Below are positions 9,708 through 18,469 of a stretch of 64,000 bases of DNA, piece by piece (the first letter of the stretch is position 1; each line of letters opens with the position of its first letter). The position numbers were made by a program, and so were the translations under genes. This DNA comes from Ancylomarina sp. DW003. Lineage in GTDB: Bacteria > Bacteroidota > Bacteroidia > Bacteroidales > Marinifilaceae. The stretch is taken from assembly GCF_029029505.1 (NCBI RefSeq), contig NZ_JAKJSD010000010.1, positions 101,322 through 165,321 on the forward strand, given 5' to 3'. Under the pieces are notes generated by a model. That model was not told where the DNA came from. It worked only from the letters and a program-made list of their open reading frames with translations, and searched no databases.

Positions 9708-11240
9708 ATGTCAGATTTTGGAATTAAAGAAAGTTTAAAGCGTCTAGGAATCTCAGAGATCAACTCTGGTGTAACAACAGGAACTCAGTGGTTCGACTGC
9801 AAAGGAAACACTACAAGTTCGTACTCGCCAATTGATAACTCTGAAATTGCCAAGGTAGTGAATGCGGACATCAACGATTACGAAAAAGTATTGGATACAG
9901 CTCAAGATGCCTTTAAAGTTTGGCGTAAAATTCCAGCTCCTGCTCGTGGTGAAGTTGTTAGACAGATTGGGAATGCTCTTCGTGAGAATAAGGAAGATCT
10001 TGGAAAATTAGTCAGCTTCGAAATGGGTAAAATCTACCAAGAAGGTTTGGGTGAGGTTCAAGAGATGATTGATATTTGTGATTTTGCTGTCGGTCTTTCA
10101 CGTCAACTATATGGTTTCACCATGCACTCAGAACGTCCCGATCATAAAATGATGGATCAATATCATCCTCTTGGCGTAGTAGGTGTTATTTCTGCCTTTA
10201 ATTTCCCTGTTGCTGTTTGGGCATGGAATGCTATGATTGCAGCCGTTTGTGGCGATGTGATTATCTGGAAACCGAGTTCTAAAGTGCCTCTTTGTGCACT
10301 GGCTTGTCAGAATATTATTCAAAAAGTGTTAAAAGATAATGATGTTCCTGAGGGTGTTTTCAACCTCGTGGTTGCTAAATCATCGGTTATGGGTGATAAT
10401 TTTATCGAAGATAAACGTGTTCCACTTATTTCTGTGACAGGATCAACTGCAATAGGAAAACGAGTTGCCGAAAAAGTTGGTGCTCGTTTGGGAAAAACTA
10501 TTGCTGAATTAGGTGGTAACAACGCTATTATTGTTGCACCAACTGCCGATTTAGATATCGCTATACCTGGAATTGTATTCGGTTCAGTAGGAACTGCTGG
10601 TCAACGTTGTACTTCAACACGTCGATTGATTATTCATGAAGATATTTACGATGATGTGAAAAATCGCCTTTTGAGCGCTTATGCTCAGGTAGAAAAGAAA
10701 ATTGGAAACCCACTTGATCCAAACACCTTAGTTGGACCTGTTATCGACGAAGATGCAGTTGATGTTTATAAGAATGCTATTGCTGAAGTGAAAAAAGCGG
10801 GCGGTAAAATTGTTTTTGGAGATAAGGTGATTGATGGCAATTACGTTTTACCAAGTTTTTGTGAGGTCGAAAATCATTGGCAAATTGTTCAGGATGAATC
10901 TTTTGTTCCTGTCTTGTACATCATGAAATACAAAACGCTTGATGAAGCTATAGAATTACACAACAATGTCCCTCAAGGTCTATCATCCTCTATCTTTACG
11001 ATGAATATGAGGGAAGCTCAAACTTTTCTTTCAACAGTAGGTAGCGATTGTGGAATTGCCAATGTCAATATTGGTACATCAGGAGCTGAAATTGGTGGTG
11101 CCTTTGGTGGTGAGAAAGAAACAGGCGGCGGACGCGAATCAGGTTCTGACTCATGGAAAACCTATATGCGCCGTCAGACCAATACAATTAATTATGGAAC
11201 TGATTTACCTTTGGCTCAAGGCATAAAATTTGATCTTTAG
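9708..11240 (+). CDS. Aldehyde dehydrogenase of the ALDH7 (aminoadipate semialdehyde) type
   Basis: NAD(P)-dependent oxidation of an aldehyde to an acid. The 510-residue length and motifs point to the ALDH7A1/AmaB branch: catalytic Cys301 in GQRCTSTRRL, general base Glu267 in ELGGNNAIIV, the cofactor stretch around FNFPVAVWAWN (165-175) and GSTAIG. GQRCTSTRR rather than GQxCxA is the feature that separates ALDH7 from other ALDHs. The usual substrate in this branch is alpha-aminoadipate semialdehyde / piperideine-6-carboxylate in lysine breakdown. No other lysine-pathway gene lies next to it, so the physiological substrate is inferred. It is a single-gene unit with a terminator. Confidence 0.9.
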   Translation: MSDFGIKESLKRLGISEINSGVTTGTQWFDCKGNTTSSYSPIDNSEIAKVVNADINDYEKVLDTAQDAFKVWRKIPAPARGEVVRQIGNALRENKEDLGKLVSFEMGKIYQEGLGEVQEMIDICDFAVGLSRQLYGFTMHSERPDHKMMDQYHPLGVVGVISAFNFPVAVWAWNAMIAAVCGDVIIWKPSSKVPLCALACQNIIQKVLKDNDVPEGVFNLVVAKSSVMGDNFIEDKRVPLISVTGSTAIGKRVAEKVGARLGKTIAELGGNNAIIVAPTADLDIAIPGIVFGSVGTAGQRCTSTRRLIIHEDIYDDVKNRLLSAYAQVEKKIGNPLDPNTLVGPVIDEDAVDVYKNAIAEVKKAGGKIVFGDKVIDGNYVLPSFCEVENHWQIVQDESFVPVLYIMKYKTLDEAIELHNNVPQGLSSSIFTMNMREAQTFLSTVGSDCGIANVNIGTSGAEIGGAFGGEKETGGGRESGSDSWKTYMRRQTNTINYGTDLPLAQGIKFDL

Positions 11241-11259
11241 AGTAAATTCAAATCTATGA

Positions 11260-11294
11260 AAAACGCTCTCAATTTTATTAATTGAGAGCGTTTT
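11260..11294. terminator. Bidirectional terminator between convergent genes
   Basis: A perfect 15-bp stem (AAAACGCTCTCAATT and its complement) with a 5-nt loop. A on one side and T on the other let it work for both the aldehyde dehydrogenase (plus) and the acid phosphatase (minus). Confidence 0.88.
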
Positions 11295-11313
11295 CATATA
11301 CAATAGAAATCAA

Positions 11314-12132
11314 TTAGTTAGCTAATTCTTTATAGCCAAAAAGAGTTTCTTTTCTCATTTCATTTTTTTGCTCTGGCGTTAAGTTTCTTTTTCCCTTAAA
11401 CGCCACTCGCTCCCATGAACCATACATTGGATTTGGCAATACAATAAAACGTTTACCAAAATCTGTTTTGTGATTATCAACAGTCTCAAATCCAAATTGC
11501 TTACTTCTGTCTTCAAACAATTCGTCGAAATCGCCAATATTGTCACCAGCCAAAATAAGAATCTCATGTGTTTCTGACACCTTGTTTCTACGAACAGTTT
11601 TAACACTGGTATCTGTTTTCAACAGAATATGTGCTTCATCAGCAAAAGGAAATCCTAAAGCTTTTAAATTTTCTAATGTCACAGCAGTTTCACTTACCGA
11701 TCGATTAGAGATATAAAAAGTTTCCACACCTTTTGACTCAGCAAATTTTAAGAACTCCAATGATCCCGGAGTTGCTTTAGCAGCAGCTTTTCCAGTCCAC
11801 TCGTGCCACAGTTCTTTTGAATATGGTTTTCCTGTTCGAACAGAATAGGCTTCAAATGGACTGTTATCCAAAACTGTTTCATCAATATCTACAACAACAG
11901 CTTTAGGTTTATCGCTATCCGCTTCAGAAAGATTAGCAACTAAAGATAACTTTGCAAAGTTAAAAGCTTGATAGTACAAAGCGCGACACTCCGATGCTCT
12001 TTGATACCATAAAGTTGACATCGTTAAATAATCGTTTTGCTTCGTTTTATCAACTTGTACCGGTTGAGAAGAATTATTGCAAGAAATTAAAGCCAATGCT
12101 AAAACAAGCATGACATAAATGTGCTTTTTCAT
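11314..12132 (-). CDS. Lipoprotein acid phosphatase / 5'-nucleotidase, e(P4) family
   Basis: A 272-residue HAD-superfamily class C acid phosphatase anchored as a lipoprotein: signal MKKHIYVMLVLALALISC with lipid Cys18. The HAD nucleophile motif is DIDETVLDNS starting at Asp82, in the DxD form. The later YISNRS stretch and the acidic GDNIGDFDE segment are motifs II and IV. Members dephosphorylate NMN or other nucleotides at the outer membrane or in the periplasm and help salvage nucleosides. It is a single-gene unit divergent from the ECF sigma gene. Confidence 0.92.
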   Translation of the reverse strand: MKKHIYVMLVLALALISCNNSSQPVQVDKTKQNDYLTMSTLWYQRASECRALYYQAFNFAKLSLVANLSEADSDKPKAVVVDIDETVLDNSPFEAYSVRTGKPYSKELWHEWTGKAAAKATPGSLEFLKFAESKGVETFYISNRSVSETAVTLENLKALGFPFADEAHILLKTDTSVKTVRRNKVSETHEILILAGDNIGDFDELFEDRSKQFGFETVDNHKTDFGKRFIVLPNPMYGSWERVAFKGKRNLTPEQKNEMRKETLFGYKELAN

Positions 12133-12393
12133 ATGTTTCTATTTTGAATTTAGTACCTGATTGGAATTGCCCAAAGAATAAACTCCAGTGAATTGAAGTG
12201 GTTCAATCATGGCTATTTGTCAAATCAATTAAATTTTTATGTTTAAATTGGGATGAATTTATAAAATGGACTACTTGCGAAGATAAAAAACTAAAAACAG
12301 ATCAAAACTGAAGTTTAATAAATTATTTCAAAATTTATTTTAAAACACCTGTAACTTTTAAATTGAGATTTCCGTCATAGAGACAGAATACCT

Positions 12394-12879
12394 ATGAAAC
12401 TAGAAGAGTATAATATAAGCGTCGATCAACACTCTGATGGAGTATTTCGTTTTATCCTTAAAAACATTAAAGATGAGGATAAGGCGCGTGACATTGTACA
12501 AGATAGTTTCGAAAAACTTTGGCGTAATGTTGAAAACATCAATTTTCTAAAAGTAAAATCGTATTTGTATACAACGGCATACAGAACGATGATAGATTTG
12601 ATTAGAAGAGAGAAGAGGAAAGAAGATTTTGATCAGGTTGATGTTAGTGCCTATTCACATTCGCAACATTATACTGATTTGAAAGAGATATTGGATCAAG
12701 CTCTCGAGAGATTATCAGATATTCAGAGATCGGTTGTTCTACTTCGTGATTACGAAGGTTACAATTATCAGGAAATAGCAGAAATTACAGATTTAAGTGA
12801 ATCACAGGTTAAAGTTTACATTTATAGAGCAAGAAAAAAGATGAAAGAGTTCATAGGACGTATGGAAAGTATCATCTAA
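12394..12879 (+). CDS. ECF-type RNA polymerase sigma factor
   Basis: A 161-residue two-domain sigma-70 factor. Region 2 spans about residues 10-75 (ARDIVQDSFEKLWRNVE, the -10 binding helix). Region 4 spans about 105-155, with the helix-turn-helix YQEIAEITDLSESQVKVYIYRARKKMKE. The ATG at 12394 gives a normal start. It is 17 bp from the next gene, which looks like its membrane-bound partner, so the two should form a sigma/anti-sigma pair acting on envelope genes. No clear TAnnTTTG promoter is seen upstream, and autoregulation is possible. Confidence 0.9.
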   Translation: MKLEEYNISVDQHSDGVFRFILKNIKDEDKARDIVQDSFEKLWRNVENINFLKVKSYLYTTAYRTMIDLIRREKRKEDFDQVDVSAYSHSQHYTDLKEILDQALERLSDIQRSVVLLRDYEGYNYQEIAEITDLSESQVKVYIYRARKKMKEFIGRMESII

Positions 12880-12896
12880 TTAATAAGCAATTATTC

Positions 12897-13976
12897 ATGA
12901 CTATCATTACACGAAACAACTACGAAGAATTCTTCCTCGATTATATCGAAGAAGAAATCAGTGCTCAAAATAAAGAGCTACTGGAGGCGTTTCTTGTTCA
13001 ACATCCTGATTTAAAAAAGGAGTTGGACGAAATGATGGGTAAAGATTTTACATGTGAAGCAACTTCTGTTAAAACAGAATCTGCATCACTTAAAAAAATT
13101 CCTTTTCAAGCTAATTTCGATGATTTTTGTATCGCTCATGTAGAAGGTGATTTGGATAAATACGAGAAAAAAGCTTTCGAGAATTTTATAGCTTCTCAAC
13201 CTGAAAAAGAGAAGGATTTAAAGCTCTATCATAAAACGAAGTTAACTACTGACTCTTCACTTGTATTTACAGACAAGAAAGGATTAAAAAGACGAAACAA
13301 AGCCATTGTCTTCAGACAGTTTGTGTTTACGACTCTTGCTACGGCAGCTTCTATTGCCATACTATTTAGCGTTTGGACTACAGAAATTGAGACAGGAAAT
13401 TCTAATTTGAAACCAGAGTTGGTTTCTCACAATACAAATTCGCAGGTTCCGGATAGAGACACAACAAAAAAATCAGTTCCTGAAAAAGTAAAAACCGTAG
13501 ATAAAAAAAGTAATAAGTCTAAAGAAGCAGATAAGCCTAAAAAAACAAAGATTAAAGGTAAAATTATTAACAAGCAAATTATCAAAATAGATGCTCTTCC
13601 TCAAAGATCTGAAGTTCAGAAAAAGGAAGAAATCAACAAACTTGAAGTTACTCAACTATTGGCTGACAATAAGATTGTTCCTATTGAGAACTCTCACCAG
13701 GTTATTTCGGAATTAGCTAAAGTGAATGCTACAAAAACTAATGTTAAGCAAAATACCGGACTAGCTATGCTAGGTCTTTCCTGGAAAGCGAGTAAAGAAG
13801 AAAAAAGTGGGAAAGAAAAATCAACCTTGCTGAAAATTGCCAGCTACGGTGTAAACCAAATCGGAAAACTCGCTGGAAAAAAGATAAATCTTGAAAAGAA
13901 ATACGACCCTAAAACAGATAAAACAAGAGTTGCATTCAACACTTTAGGCATTGGTTTTTCTACGCCTGTGAAGTAA
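12897..13976 (+). CDS. Probable membrane anti-sigma-like protein
   Basis: A 359-residue protein with no family I can name for certain. The first ~140 residues hold two similar acidic segments of the form NNYEEFFLDYIEEEIS... and FDDFCIAHVEGDLD..., each like the short N-terminal motif of Bacteroidota anti-sigma proteins that count and bind a sigma factor. One transmembrane helix lies at about 145-165. The long C-terminal part is Lys-rich and low-complexity, and would be periplasmic. Its position 17 bp after an ECF sigma gene is the main reason for the anti-sigma call. A strongly basic middle (KTVDKKSNKSKEADKPKKTK) is unusual. Confidence 0.65.
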   Translation: MTIITRNNYEEFFLDYIEEEISAQNKELLEAFLVQHPDLKKELDEMMGKDFTCEATSVKTESASLKKIPFQANFDDFCIAHVEGDLDKYEKKAFENFIASQPEKEKDLKLYHKTKLTTDSSLVFTDKKGLKRRNKAIVFRQFVFTTLATAASIAILFSVWTTEIETGNSNLKPELVSHNTNSQVPDRDTTKKSVPEKVKTVDKKSNKSKEADKPKKTKIKGKIINKQIIKIDALPQRSEVQKKEEINKLEVTQLLADNKIVPIENSHQVISELAKVNATKTNVKQNTGLAMLGLSWKASKEEKSGKEKSTLLKIASYGVNQIGKLAGKKINLEKKYDPKTDKTRVAFNTLGIGFSTPVK

Positions 13977-14048
13977 TTTTGATATAACTTCAATTTCCTT
14001 GTAACAAATCTAATACTTCTTCGTCTTACTATTGAATTTAAAAGTTAC

Positions 14049-14078
14049 TTCAAATATATATTTGAATCTGATCAGATT
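14049..14078. promoter_or_regulatory. Two abutting perfect palindromes in a promoter region
   Basis: TTCAAATATATATTTGAA (14049-14066) is an 18-bp perfect palindrome. It overlaps by two bases a 14-bp perfect palindrome, AATCTGATCAGATT (14065-14078). The first contains TATATTTG, a -7 box match. A further 8-bp inverted repeat (TTAGATAG / CTATCTAA) follows at 14093-14128. The cluster lies about 90-120 bp before the outer-membrane barrel gene and could be an operator. Confidence 0.45.
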
Positions 14079-14165
14079 TTTAAACTTATAAATTAGATAG
14101 GTTATTTTTTAAATACCATTCTATCTAACACTTAATAATTCGAAAACGACTGAAATTTTAACGAT

Positions 14166-15242
14166 ATGAAACAATTCCTACTATTATCATTAGCTGTTAT
14201 TCTTGCTCTGGGAAGTCAGGCACAAGTTGTTACTGATACTCTAAAAAATGACAGCATTAAGAAAAAGAAAATTATTATTGAGGATAACTGGTCGAACAAG
14301 AAAAAGAAGCCAGTAAAAAAGCCTGAATATAGAGCTCCAACAGTATATAAGAAAAAGAAGTCGACATATTCTGATACGACTAGCGTCAAAGTTTTGAATA
14401 AAGATTTCATAAAAGTTGTTGAAAACTCAAAGGGAACTAAAGTTTCAGTAAGAAACTTTGCTGACTTCGAAGATGATTCTGATACAACTAAAATTAGAAT
14501 TGGTCGCAAGCAAATTAATATCATAGATGGCTGGCATGGAACTCGTATTAGAATTGAAAAAGTTCGCAAATGGGATCCTGAGACTAAAACCTACGTTCAA
14601 CCAAAATTTCGTGGTCACTGGTCTGGTTTCGAAATGGGAATCAACTCCTTTGCAAATTCTGATTACTCTAATTACTCTGCTGAATATGACGACTTCATGG
14701 ATTTAAATCTTGTAAAGTCAATTGCAGTAAACCTGAATTTCTTACAATACGATATCAGTCTTCAGAAAGATAAAAATACAATTGGTTTGGTTACCGGTAT
14801 GGGACTGGAATGGAATAATTACCGATTTGATCAAGACATAACATTGAAAGAAGTAGATGGTATGATTTATCCGGATCCTATCAATCCAGATTGGAGTGTG
14901 AAAAAATCTAAATTAACCTCCTTATACCTTACTGTTCCTTTATTAATGGAGTTTCAAATTCCTGTAAAAAATGATCACAGAATTCACTTATCAGCAGGTT
15001 TAGTTGGTGGGCTTCGTTTGGGAACTCACACAAAAATAAAATATAAGAAAAAAGGTAATACACATAAGGATAAGGATAGAGATGATTATAACCTACAAGC
15101 TTTCCGTTACAGCGCACAAGTTCGTTTAGGTTACAGAGCTATAAATCTTTTTGCAACCTATGGCATGACTGATTTTTTCAGAAACAACAAGGGGCCTGAG
15201 TTGACACCATTCACTATTGGTTTAACATTGGTTCGTTTCTAA
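14166..15242 (+). CDS. Outer-membrane beta-barrel protein
   Basis: A 358-residue secreted protein. The signal peptide is MKQFLLLSLAVILALGSQAQ. Residues ~25-140 are Lys/Asp-rich and probably periplasmic. From about residue 150 (FRGHWSGFEMGINSFA) to the end there are alternating aromatic/hydrophobic strands ending LTPFTIGLTLVRF, an outer-membrane barrel C-terminus with terminal Phe. This matches the 'outer membrane beta-barrel' (PorT-like) proteins of Bacteroidota. It follows the sigma/anti-sigma-like pair after 190 bp and has its own terminator. It is a plausible sensor or target of that sigma system; the function is unknown. Confidence 0.75.
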   Translation: MKQFLLLSLAVILALGSQAQVVTDTLKNDSIKKKKIIIEDNWSNKKKKPVKKPEYRAPTVYKKKKSTYSDTTSVKVLNKDFIKVVENSKGTKVSVRNFADFEDDSDTTKIRIGRKQINIIDGWHGTRIRIEKVRKWDPETKTYVQPKFRGHWSGFEMGINSFANSDYSNYSAEYDDFMDLNLVKSIAVNLNFLQYDISLQKDKNTIGLVTGMGLEWNNYRFDQDITLKEVDGMIYPDPINPDWSVKKSKLTSLYLTVPLLMEFQIPVKNDHRIHLSAGLVGGLRLGTHTKIKYKKKGNTHKDKDRDDYNLQAFRYSAQVRLGYRAINLFATYGMTDFFRNNKGPELTPFTIGLTLVRF

Positions 15243-15261
15243 AAAATAATATTATTCTTTC

Positions 15262-15294
15262 AAAGAGCGCTTCACAGCACGTGTAGCGCTCTTT
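15262..15294 (+). terminator. Intrinsic terminator of the beta-barrel gene
   Basis: A 10-bp stem AAAGAGCGCT / AGCGCTCTTT, with an inner CAC/GTG pairing, followed by TT. It lies 20 bp after the stop. Confidence 0.85.
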
Positions 15295-15471
15295 TTGTGT
15301 TGTGAGTTCTCATATAATGATGATGAACATCAAAATTTGTCGGATTAATGTCTTATATTGCAGAAGCAAATTCAACTATTAGTTCTTGATCTTACTATAA
15401 ACACAACATTCTGGCTTATTCGATCGAGAGCAAGAAGTTGTTAGAATTAATATAAAGATGCTTTCTTATTT

Positions 15472-17487
15472 GTGAAAAGGATTACCTACATACTCATTAT
15501 TCTTAGTCTTATTTTTAAGGCAAACTTTGTATTCGCTGGCCCTCAAACCAACCAAACAGTTATAGATAGTCTCACCAGTAATTATATCAACACTTCCGGA
15601 CGGGAAAAGTTAGAAAATTATCTTGAGTTAAGCCGAGCTTATTGGAAAATAGACCCTCAACAAGCTATACAGATATCTTTAGATGCCCTTGCTTTAGCTA
15701 AAAACCTCGATTACAATCATGAGGCCGCCATAGCTATGTACTATCTGGGTAGAGCTTATCATATCAACAATCAATACGATCTTTCTTTAGAGTATTTACT
15801 TGAGGCTTATCAATTTTCAGATAAACACAAATTCCTTGAAATCAAGGCTGAGTCCACTCTTCAAATGGGGATTATATACTACCAATTAGGTAAGTATGCC
15901 AAATGTTATCAACTTGCCAAAGAGGCAGATAAAACTTTCGTTGAGCTAGACAATAGAAAAGGAAAGAGCAGGTGCTTAAACCTATTAGGCCTATATTTTA
16001 AATCACAAAACAACGATCATTTAGCAGCAGGTTATCTGGATGAAGCTCTAAAAACGGCAAAAAACCTTAAGGATAAAGAGTTGATTAGCGCTATTCTAAA
16101 TGATTTAGGTAGCTATTATGCCGACAAAGGAAATATTTTAGAAGCAATTAAAGCCTACAAAGAAGCATTAAACTATAACAAGGATAATAGCCAAAATTAT
16201 AATGTAGCTCAATTCGAGCTAAATCTTGCTATTTTATATTTACAGCACGACGAAAACGACAAAGCCTTAAGTCATCTGGAAAAAGGTTTTACCATTACTA
16301 AAAAATTAAAGACCCATCGTTTATATAGCACATATTATGATTTTTTATCTCAATATCATACCAAAAAGAAAGATTATAAACTTGCTCTAAATGCTTTTCA
16401 AAAAGCACAAGTCTATAAAGATTCCATAACAGAAAATCAGCAAACTAATAAGATTGCAGATCTTGAATTAAAACATGCAACCAGAAACAAAGAGCTTGAA
16501 AATCAAAAGTTAAGAGAATTAAATCAGACAAAAGATGTCAAGATTTTTCGTCAGTATACTATTGGACTATCTCTATTACTTGCCTTAATTGTTGGTTTCT
16601 TTGTCTTGTTTATTCGCAACAGAAACAATCATAAGAAAAGTGAAATTCTAAAGCTTGAAAAAAGCATGGCCGATCAGCATGCCGAAGAAATGGTTGAAAA
16701 AAAGGAAGCCTTAGAGAAAAGTGAAAATGCATTAAAAACAGCTAATGAAACAAAAGATAAAATGTTTTCATTAATTGCTCACGACTTGAGAGGATCTGTT
16801 GGTAATATTAGTAACGGCTTACGAATGCTTTTAACAGAAGAAGATCTCGTTCTTTCAGAAAAAGAAAATAAAGAATTTCTAGGTTCTCTATTCCATTCAG
16901 CTGATAACTCATACGAACTACTAGAGAATCTATTGGCATGGGCCAGAAATCAGAGTAATTCTATAAAACCAAATCTAGAGATGGTCGATTTGGAGTCTAT
17001 TATTTTATCAAATCTAGAGCTACTTTCTGAACTTGGAAAAATTAAATCCATAAAAATCTTTACCTCATCAGATAATAAAATAGATATCTTCTGTGATAGA
17101 AATATGATACATACCGTGCTACGTAACCTTATTTCTAACTCAATAAAATTTACAAACAAAGGTGGTATTATAGAAATTCGAACCGAAGTAAGAGAACACT
17201 TTGTTAGCGTATCTGTTATCGATAATGGCGTTGGTATGCGCAAAGATCAAATTCAAAATATCCATAAGGGATTTACTACCGATGGAACTGCCAACGAGAA
17301 AGGAACAGGTATTGGTTTAGCGCTTTGCCGTGATTTTCTTACTAAAAACAATGGTTGGTTTAATGTTAGTAGTGAAATTGATAAAGGAAGTATCTTTACT
17401 TTTACAGTGCCCCGCCGTCCATTGAGTAAGCGAAAATTTTCAGAATTAGTCAAAAAAGAGGATAGCTATTCCCTTCTAAATTTTTAA
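15472..17487 (+). CDS. TPR-containing sensor histidine kinase, GTG start
   Basis: A 671-residue membrane histidine kinase. Order: signal peptide (about 1-22), a periplasmic tetratricopeptide array (about 45-320), one transmembrane helix (~363-383), a coiled coil (~390-430), HisKA with phospho-acceptor His437 in SLIAHDLRGSVGN, and a HATPase domain with the N box near 549 (LRNLISNSIKFTNKGG), G1 near 583 (DNGVGM) and G2 near 611 (GTGIGLALC). The reading frame begins with GTG; the nearest upstream ATG (15458) is out of frame and stops at once. No response regulator gene is adjacent, so its partner is elsewhere. The TPR region probably senses a protein or assembly state. Confidence 0.88.
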   Translation: MKRITYILIILSLIFKANFVFAGPQTNQTVIDSLTSNYINTSGREKLENYLELSRAYWKIDPQQAIQISLDALALAKNLDYNHEAAIAMYYLGRAYHINNQYDLSLEYLLEAYQFSDKHKFLEIKAESTLQMGIIYYQLGKYAKCYQLAKEADKTFVELDNRKGKSRCLNLLGLYFKSQNNDHLAAGYLDEALKTAKNLKDKELISAILNDLGSYYADKGNILEAIKAYKEALNYNKDNSQNYNVAQFELNLAILYLQHDENDKALSHLEKGFTITKKLKTHRLYSTYYDFLSQYHTKKKDYKLALNAFQKAQVYKDSITENQQTNKIADLELKHATRNKELENQKLRELNQTKDVKIFRQYTIGLSLLLALIVGFFVLFIRNRNNHKKSEILKLEKSMADQHAEEMVEKKEALEKSENALKTANETKDKMFSLIAHDLRGSVGNISNGLRMLLTEEDLVLSEKENKEFLGSLFHSADNSYELLENLLAWARNQSNSIKPNLEMVDLESIILSNLELLSELGKIKSIKIFTSSDNKIDIFCDRNMIHTVLRNLISNSIKFTNKGGIIEIRTEVREHFVSVSVIDNGVGMRKDQIQNIHKGFTTDGTANEKGTGIGLALCRDFLTKNNGWFNVSSEIDKGSIFTFTVPRRPLSKRKFSELVKKEDSYSLLNF

Positions 17488-17600
17488 ATTTAGACTTTAG
17501 AAACACAAATACACTTATTTCTAAGGAAGCTTTAGTATTGAAAGGTACTCAGCTTGGTGTTTCTTATTTTCACGAAATACTTAAACTAAATTTTAAAATA

Positions 17601-18308
17601 ATGAGACTATTATTAATTAGTAACTCAACCAATCCTGGTGAAGAATATTTAGATTACCCAAAGAATAATATCAAAGAGTTTTTAGGAGATAAACCAATTA
17701 AGGCATTATTCATTCCTTATGCTGGTGTTACCGTATCTTTTGATGATTATGAGGCAAAAGTAAAGCATAGATTCAACGAGGTTGGTCACGATATTGTATC
17801 TATACATCGTTTTGAAGATCCTATAAAAGCTGTTGAAGAAGCGGAAGCTATTGTTGTTGGTGGTGGAAGCACATGGAACCTTTTACACATGGTTCATAAA
17901 TTTAATCTAACTGATGCCATTCGTAACAAAGTAATCAATGGTAAAACACCTTATATTGGCTGGAGTGCTGGTTCAAATTTAACTTGCCCTACAATTAAAA
18001 CGACTAATGATATGCCAATTATTGATCCTCTTGGTTTTGAGGCTTTAAATCTGATCCCATTCCAAATTAATCCTCACTATTTGGATAAAAACCCGGAAGG
18101 ACACGGTGGAGAAACTCGCGAAGATAGAATCAATGAGTTCTTAGTATTAAACCCTGATATGTATGTAGCTGGTTTAAGAGAAGCAACCATGTTCTTGGTT
18201 GAGGATGGCAAAATCAGTTTAATAGGTGATAGAGAGTGCCGTATATTTAAAAATGGTATTGAGCCATATGAATTAAAAGCTTCTGATGATTTTAATTTCT
18301 TGATGTAA
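17601..18308 (+). CDS. pepE: Dipeptidase E (alpha-aspartyl dipeptidase)
   Basis: A cytoplasmic serine peptidase of family S51 that splits Asp-Xaa dipeptides. The 235-residue length is standard. The nucleophile is Ser122 in GWSAGSN, with the family stretches FIPYAG, VGGGSTWNLL and INPHYLD. The ATG at 17601 (MRLLLISNSTNPG) is chosen because it gives the family N-terminus. The frame is open further upstream only through a TTG at 17538, which would add 21 residues unlike any PepE. Confidence 0.93.
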   Translation: MRLLLISNSTNPGEEYLDYPKNNIKEFLGDKPIKALFIPYAGVTVSFDDYEAKVKHRFNEVGHDIVSIHRFEDPIKAVEEAEAIVVGGGSTWNLLHMVHKFNLTDAIRNKVINGKTPYIGWSAGSNLTCPTIKTTNDMPIIDPLGFEALNLIPFQINPHYLDKNPEGHGGETREDRINEFLVLNPDMYVAGLREATMFLVEDGKISLIGDRECRIFKNGIEPYELKASDDFNFLM

Positions 18309-18332
18309 AAATTATATCACACAAATATTACG

Positions 18333-18359
18333 AACGGCTTTCTCTCACAGAAAGTCGTT
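18333..18359 (+). terminator. Intrinsic terminator of pepE
   Basis: An 11-bp stem (AACGGCTTTCT / AGAAAGTCGTT with one G-T pair) followed by TTTTT, 25 bp after the pepE stop. Confidence 0.85.
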
Positions 18360-18427
18360 TTTTATGTATCCAATTCTCTAAAAAAACATAAATAAGATAC
18401 ACTTCTACTAATTATAAAAAACTGTTA

Positions 18428-18435
18428 TAACTTTG
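18428..18435 (+). promoter_or_regulatory. Putative -7 box for the antiporter gene
   Basis: TAACTTTG is an exact TAnnTTTG match 34 bp before the antiporter ATG. The -33 region is not clear. Confidence 0.5.
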
Positions 18436-18469
18436 CAGCCAAACTTAACACAAGTCATATTTCAATCCC

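Noticed and set aside
17538..17600. Upstream extension of pepE from a TTG.
   Set aside because: It adds 21 residues with no match to the PepE N-terminus; the ATG at 17601 gives the family start.
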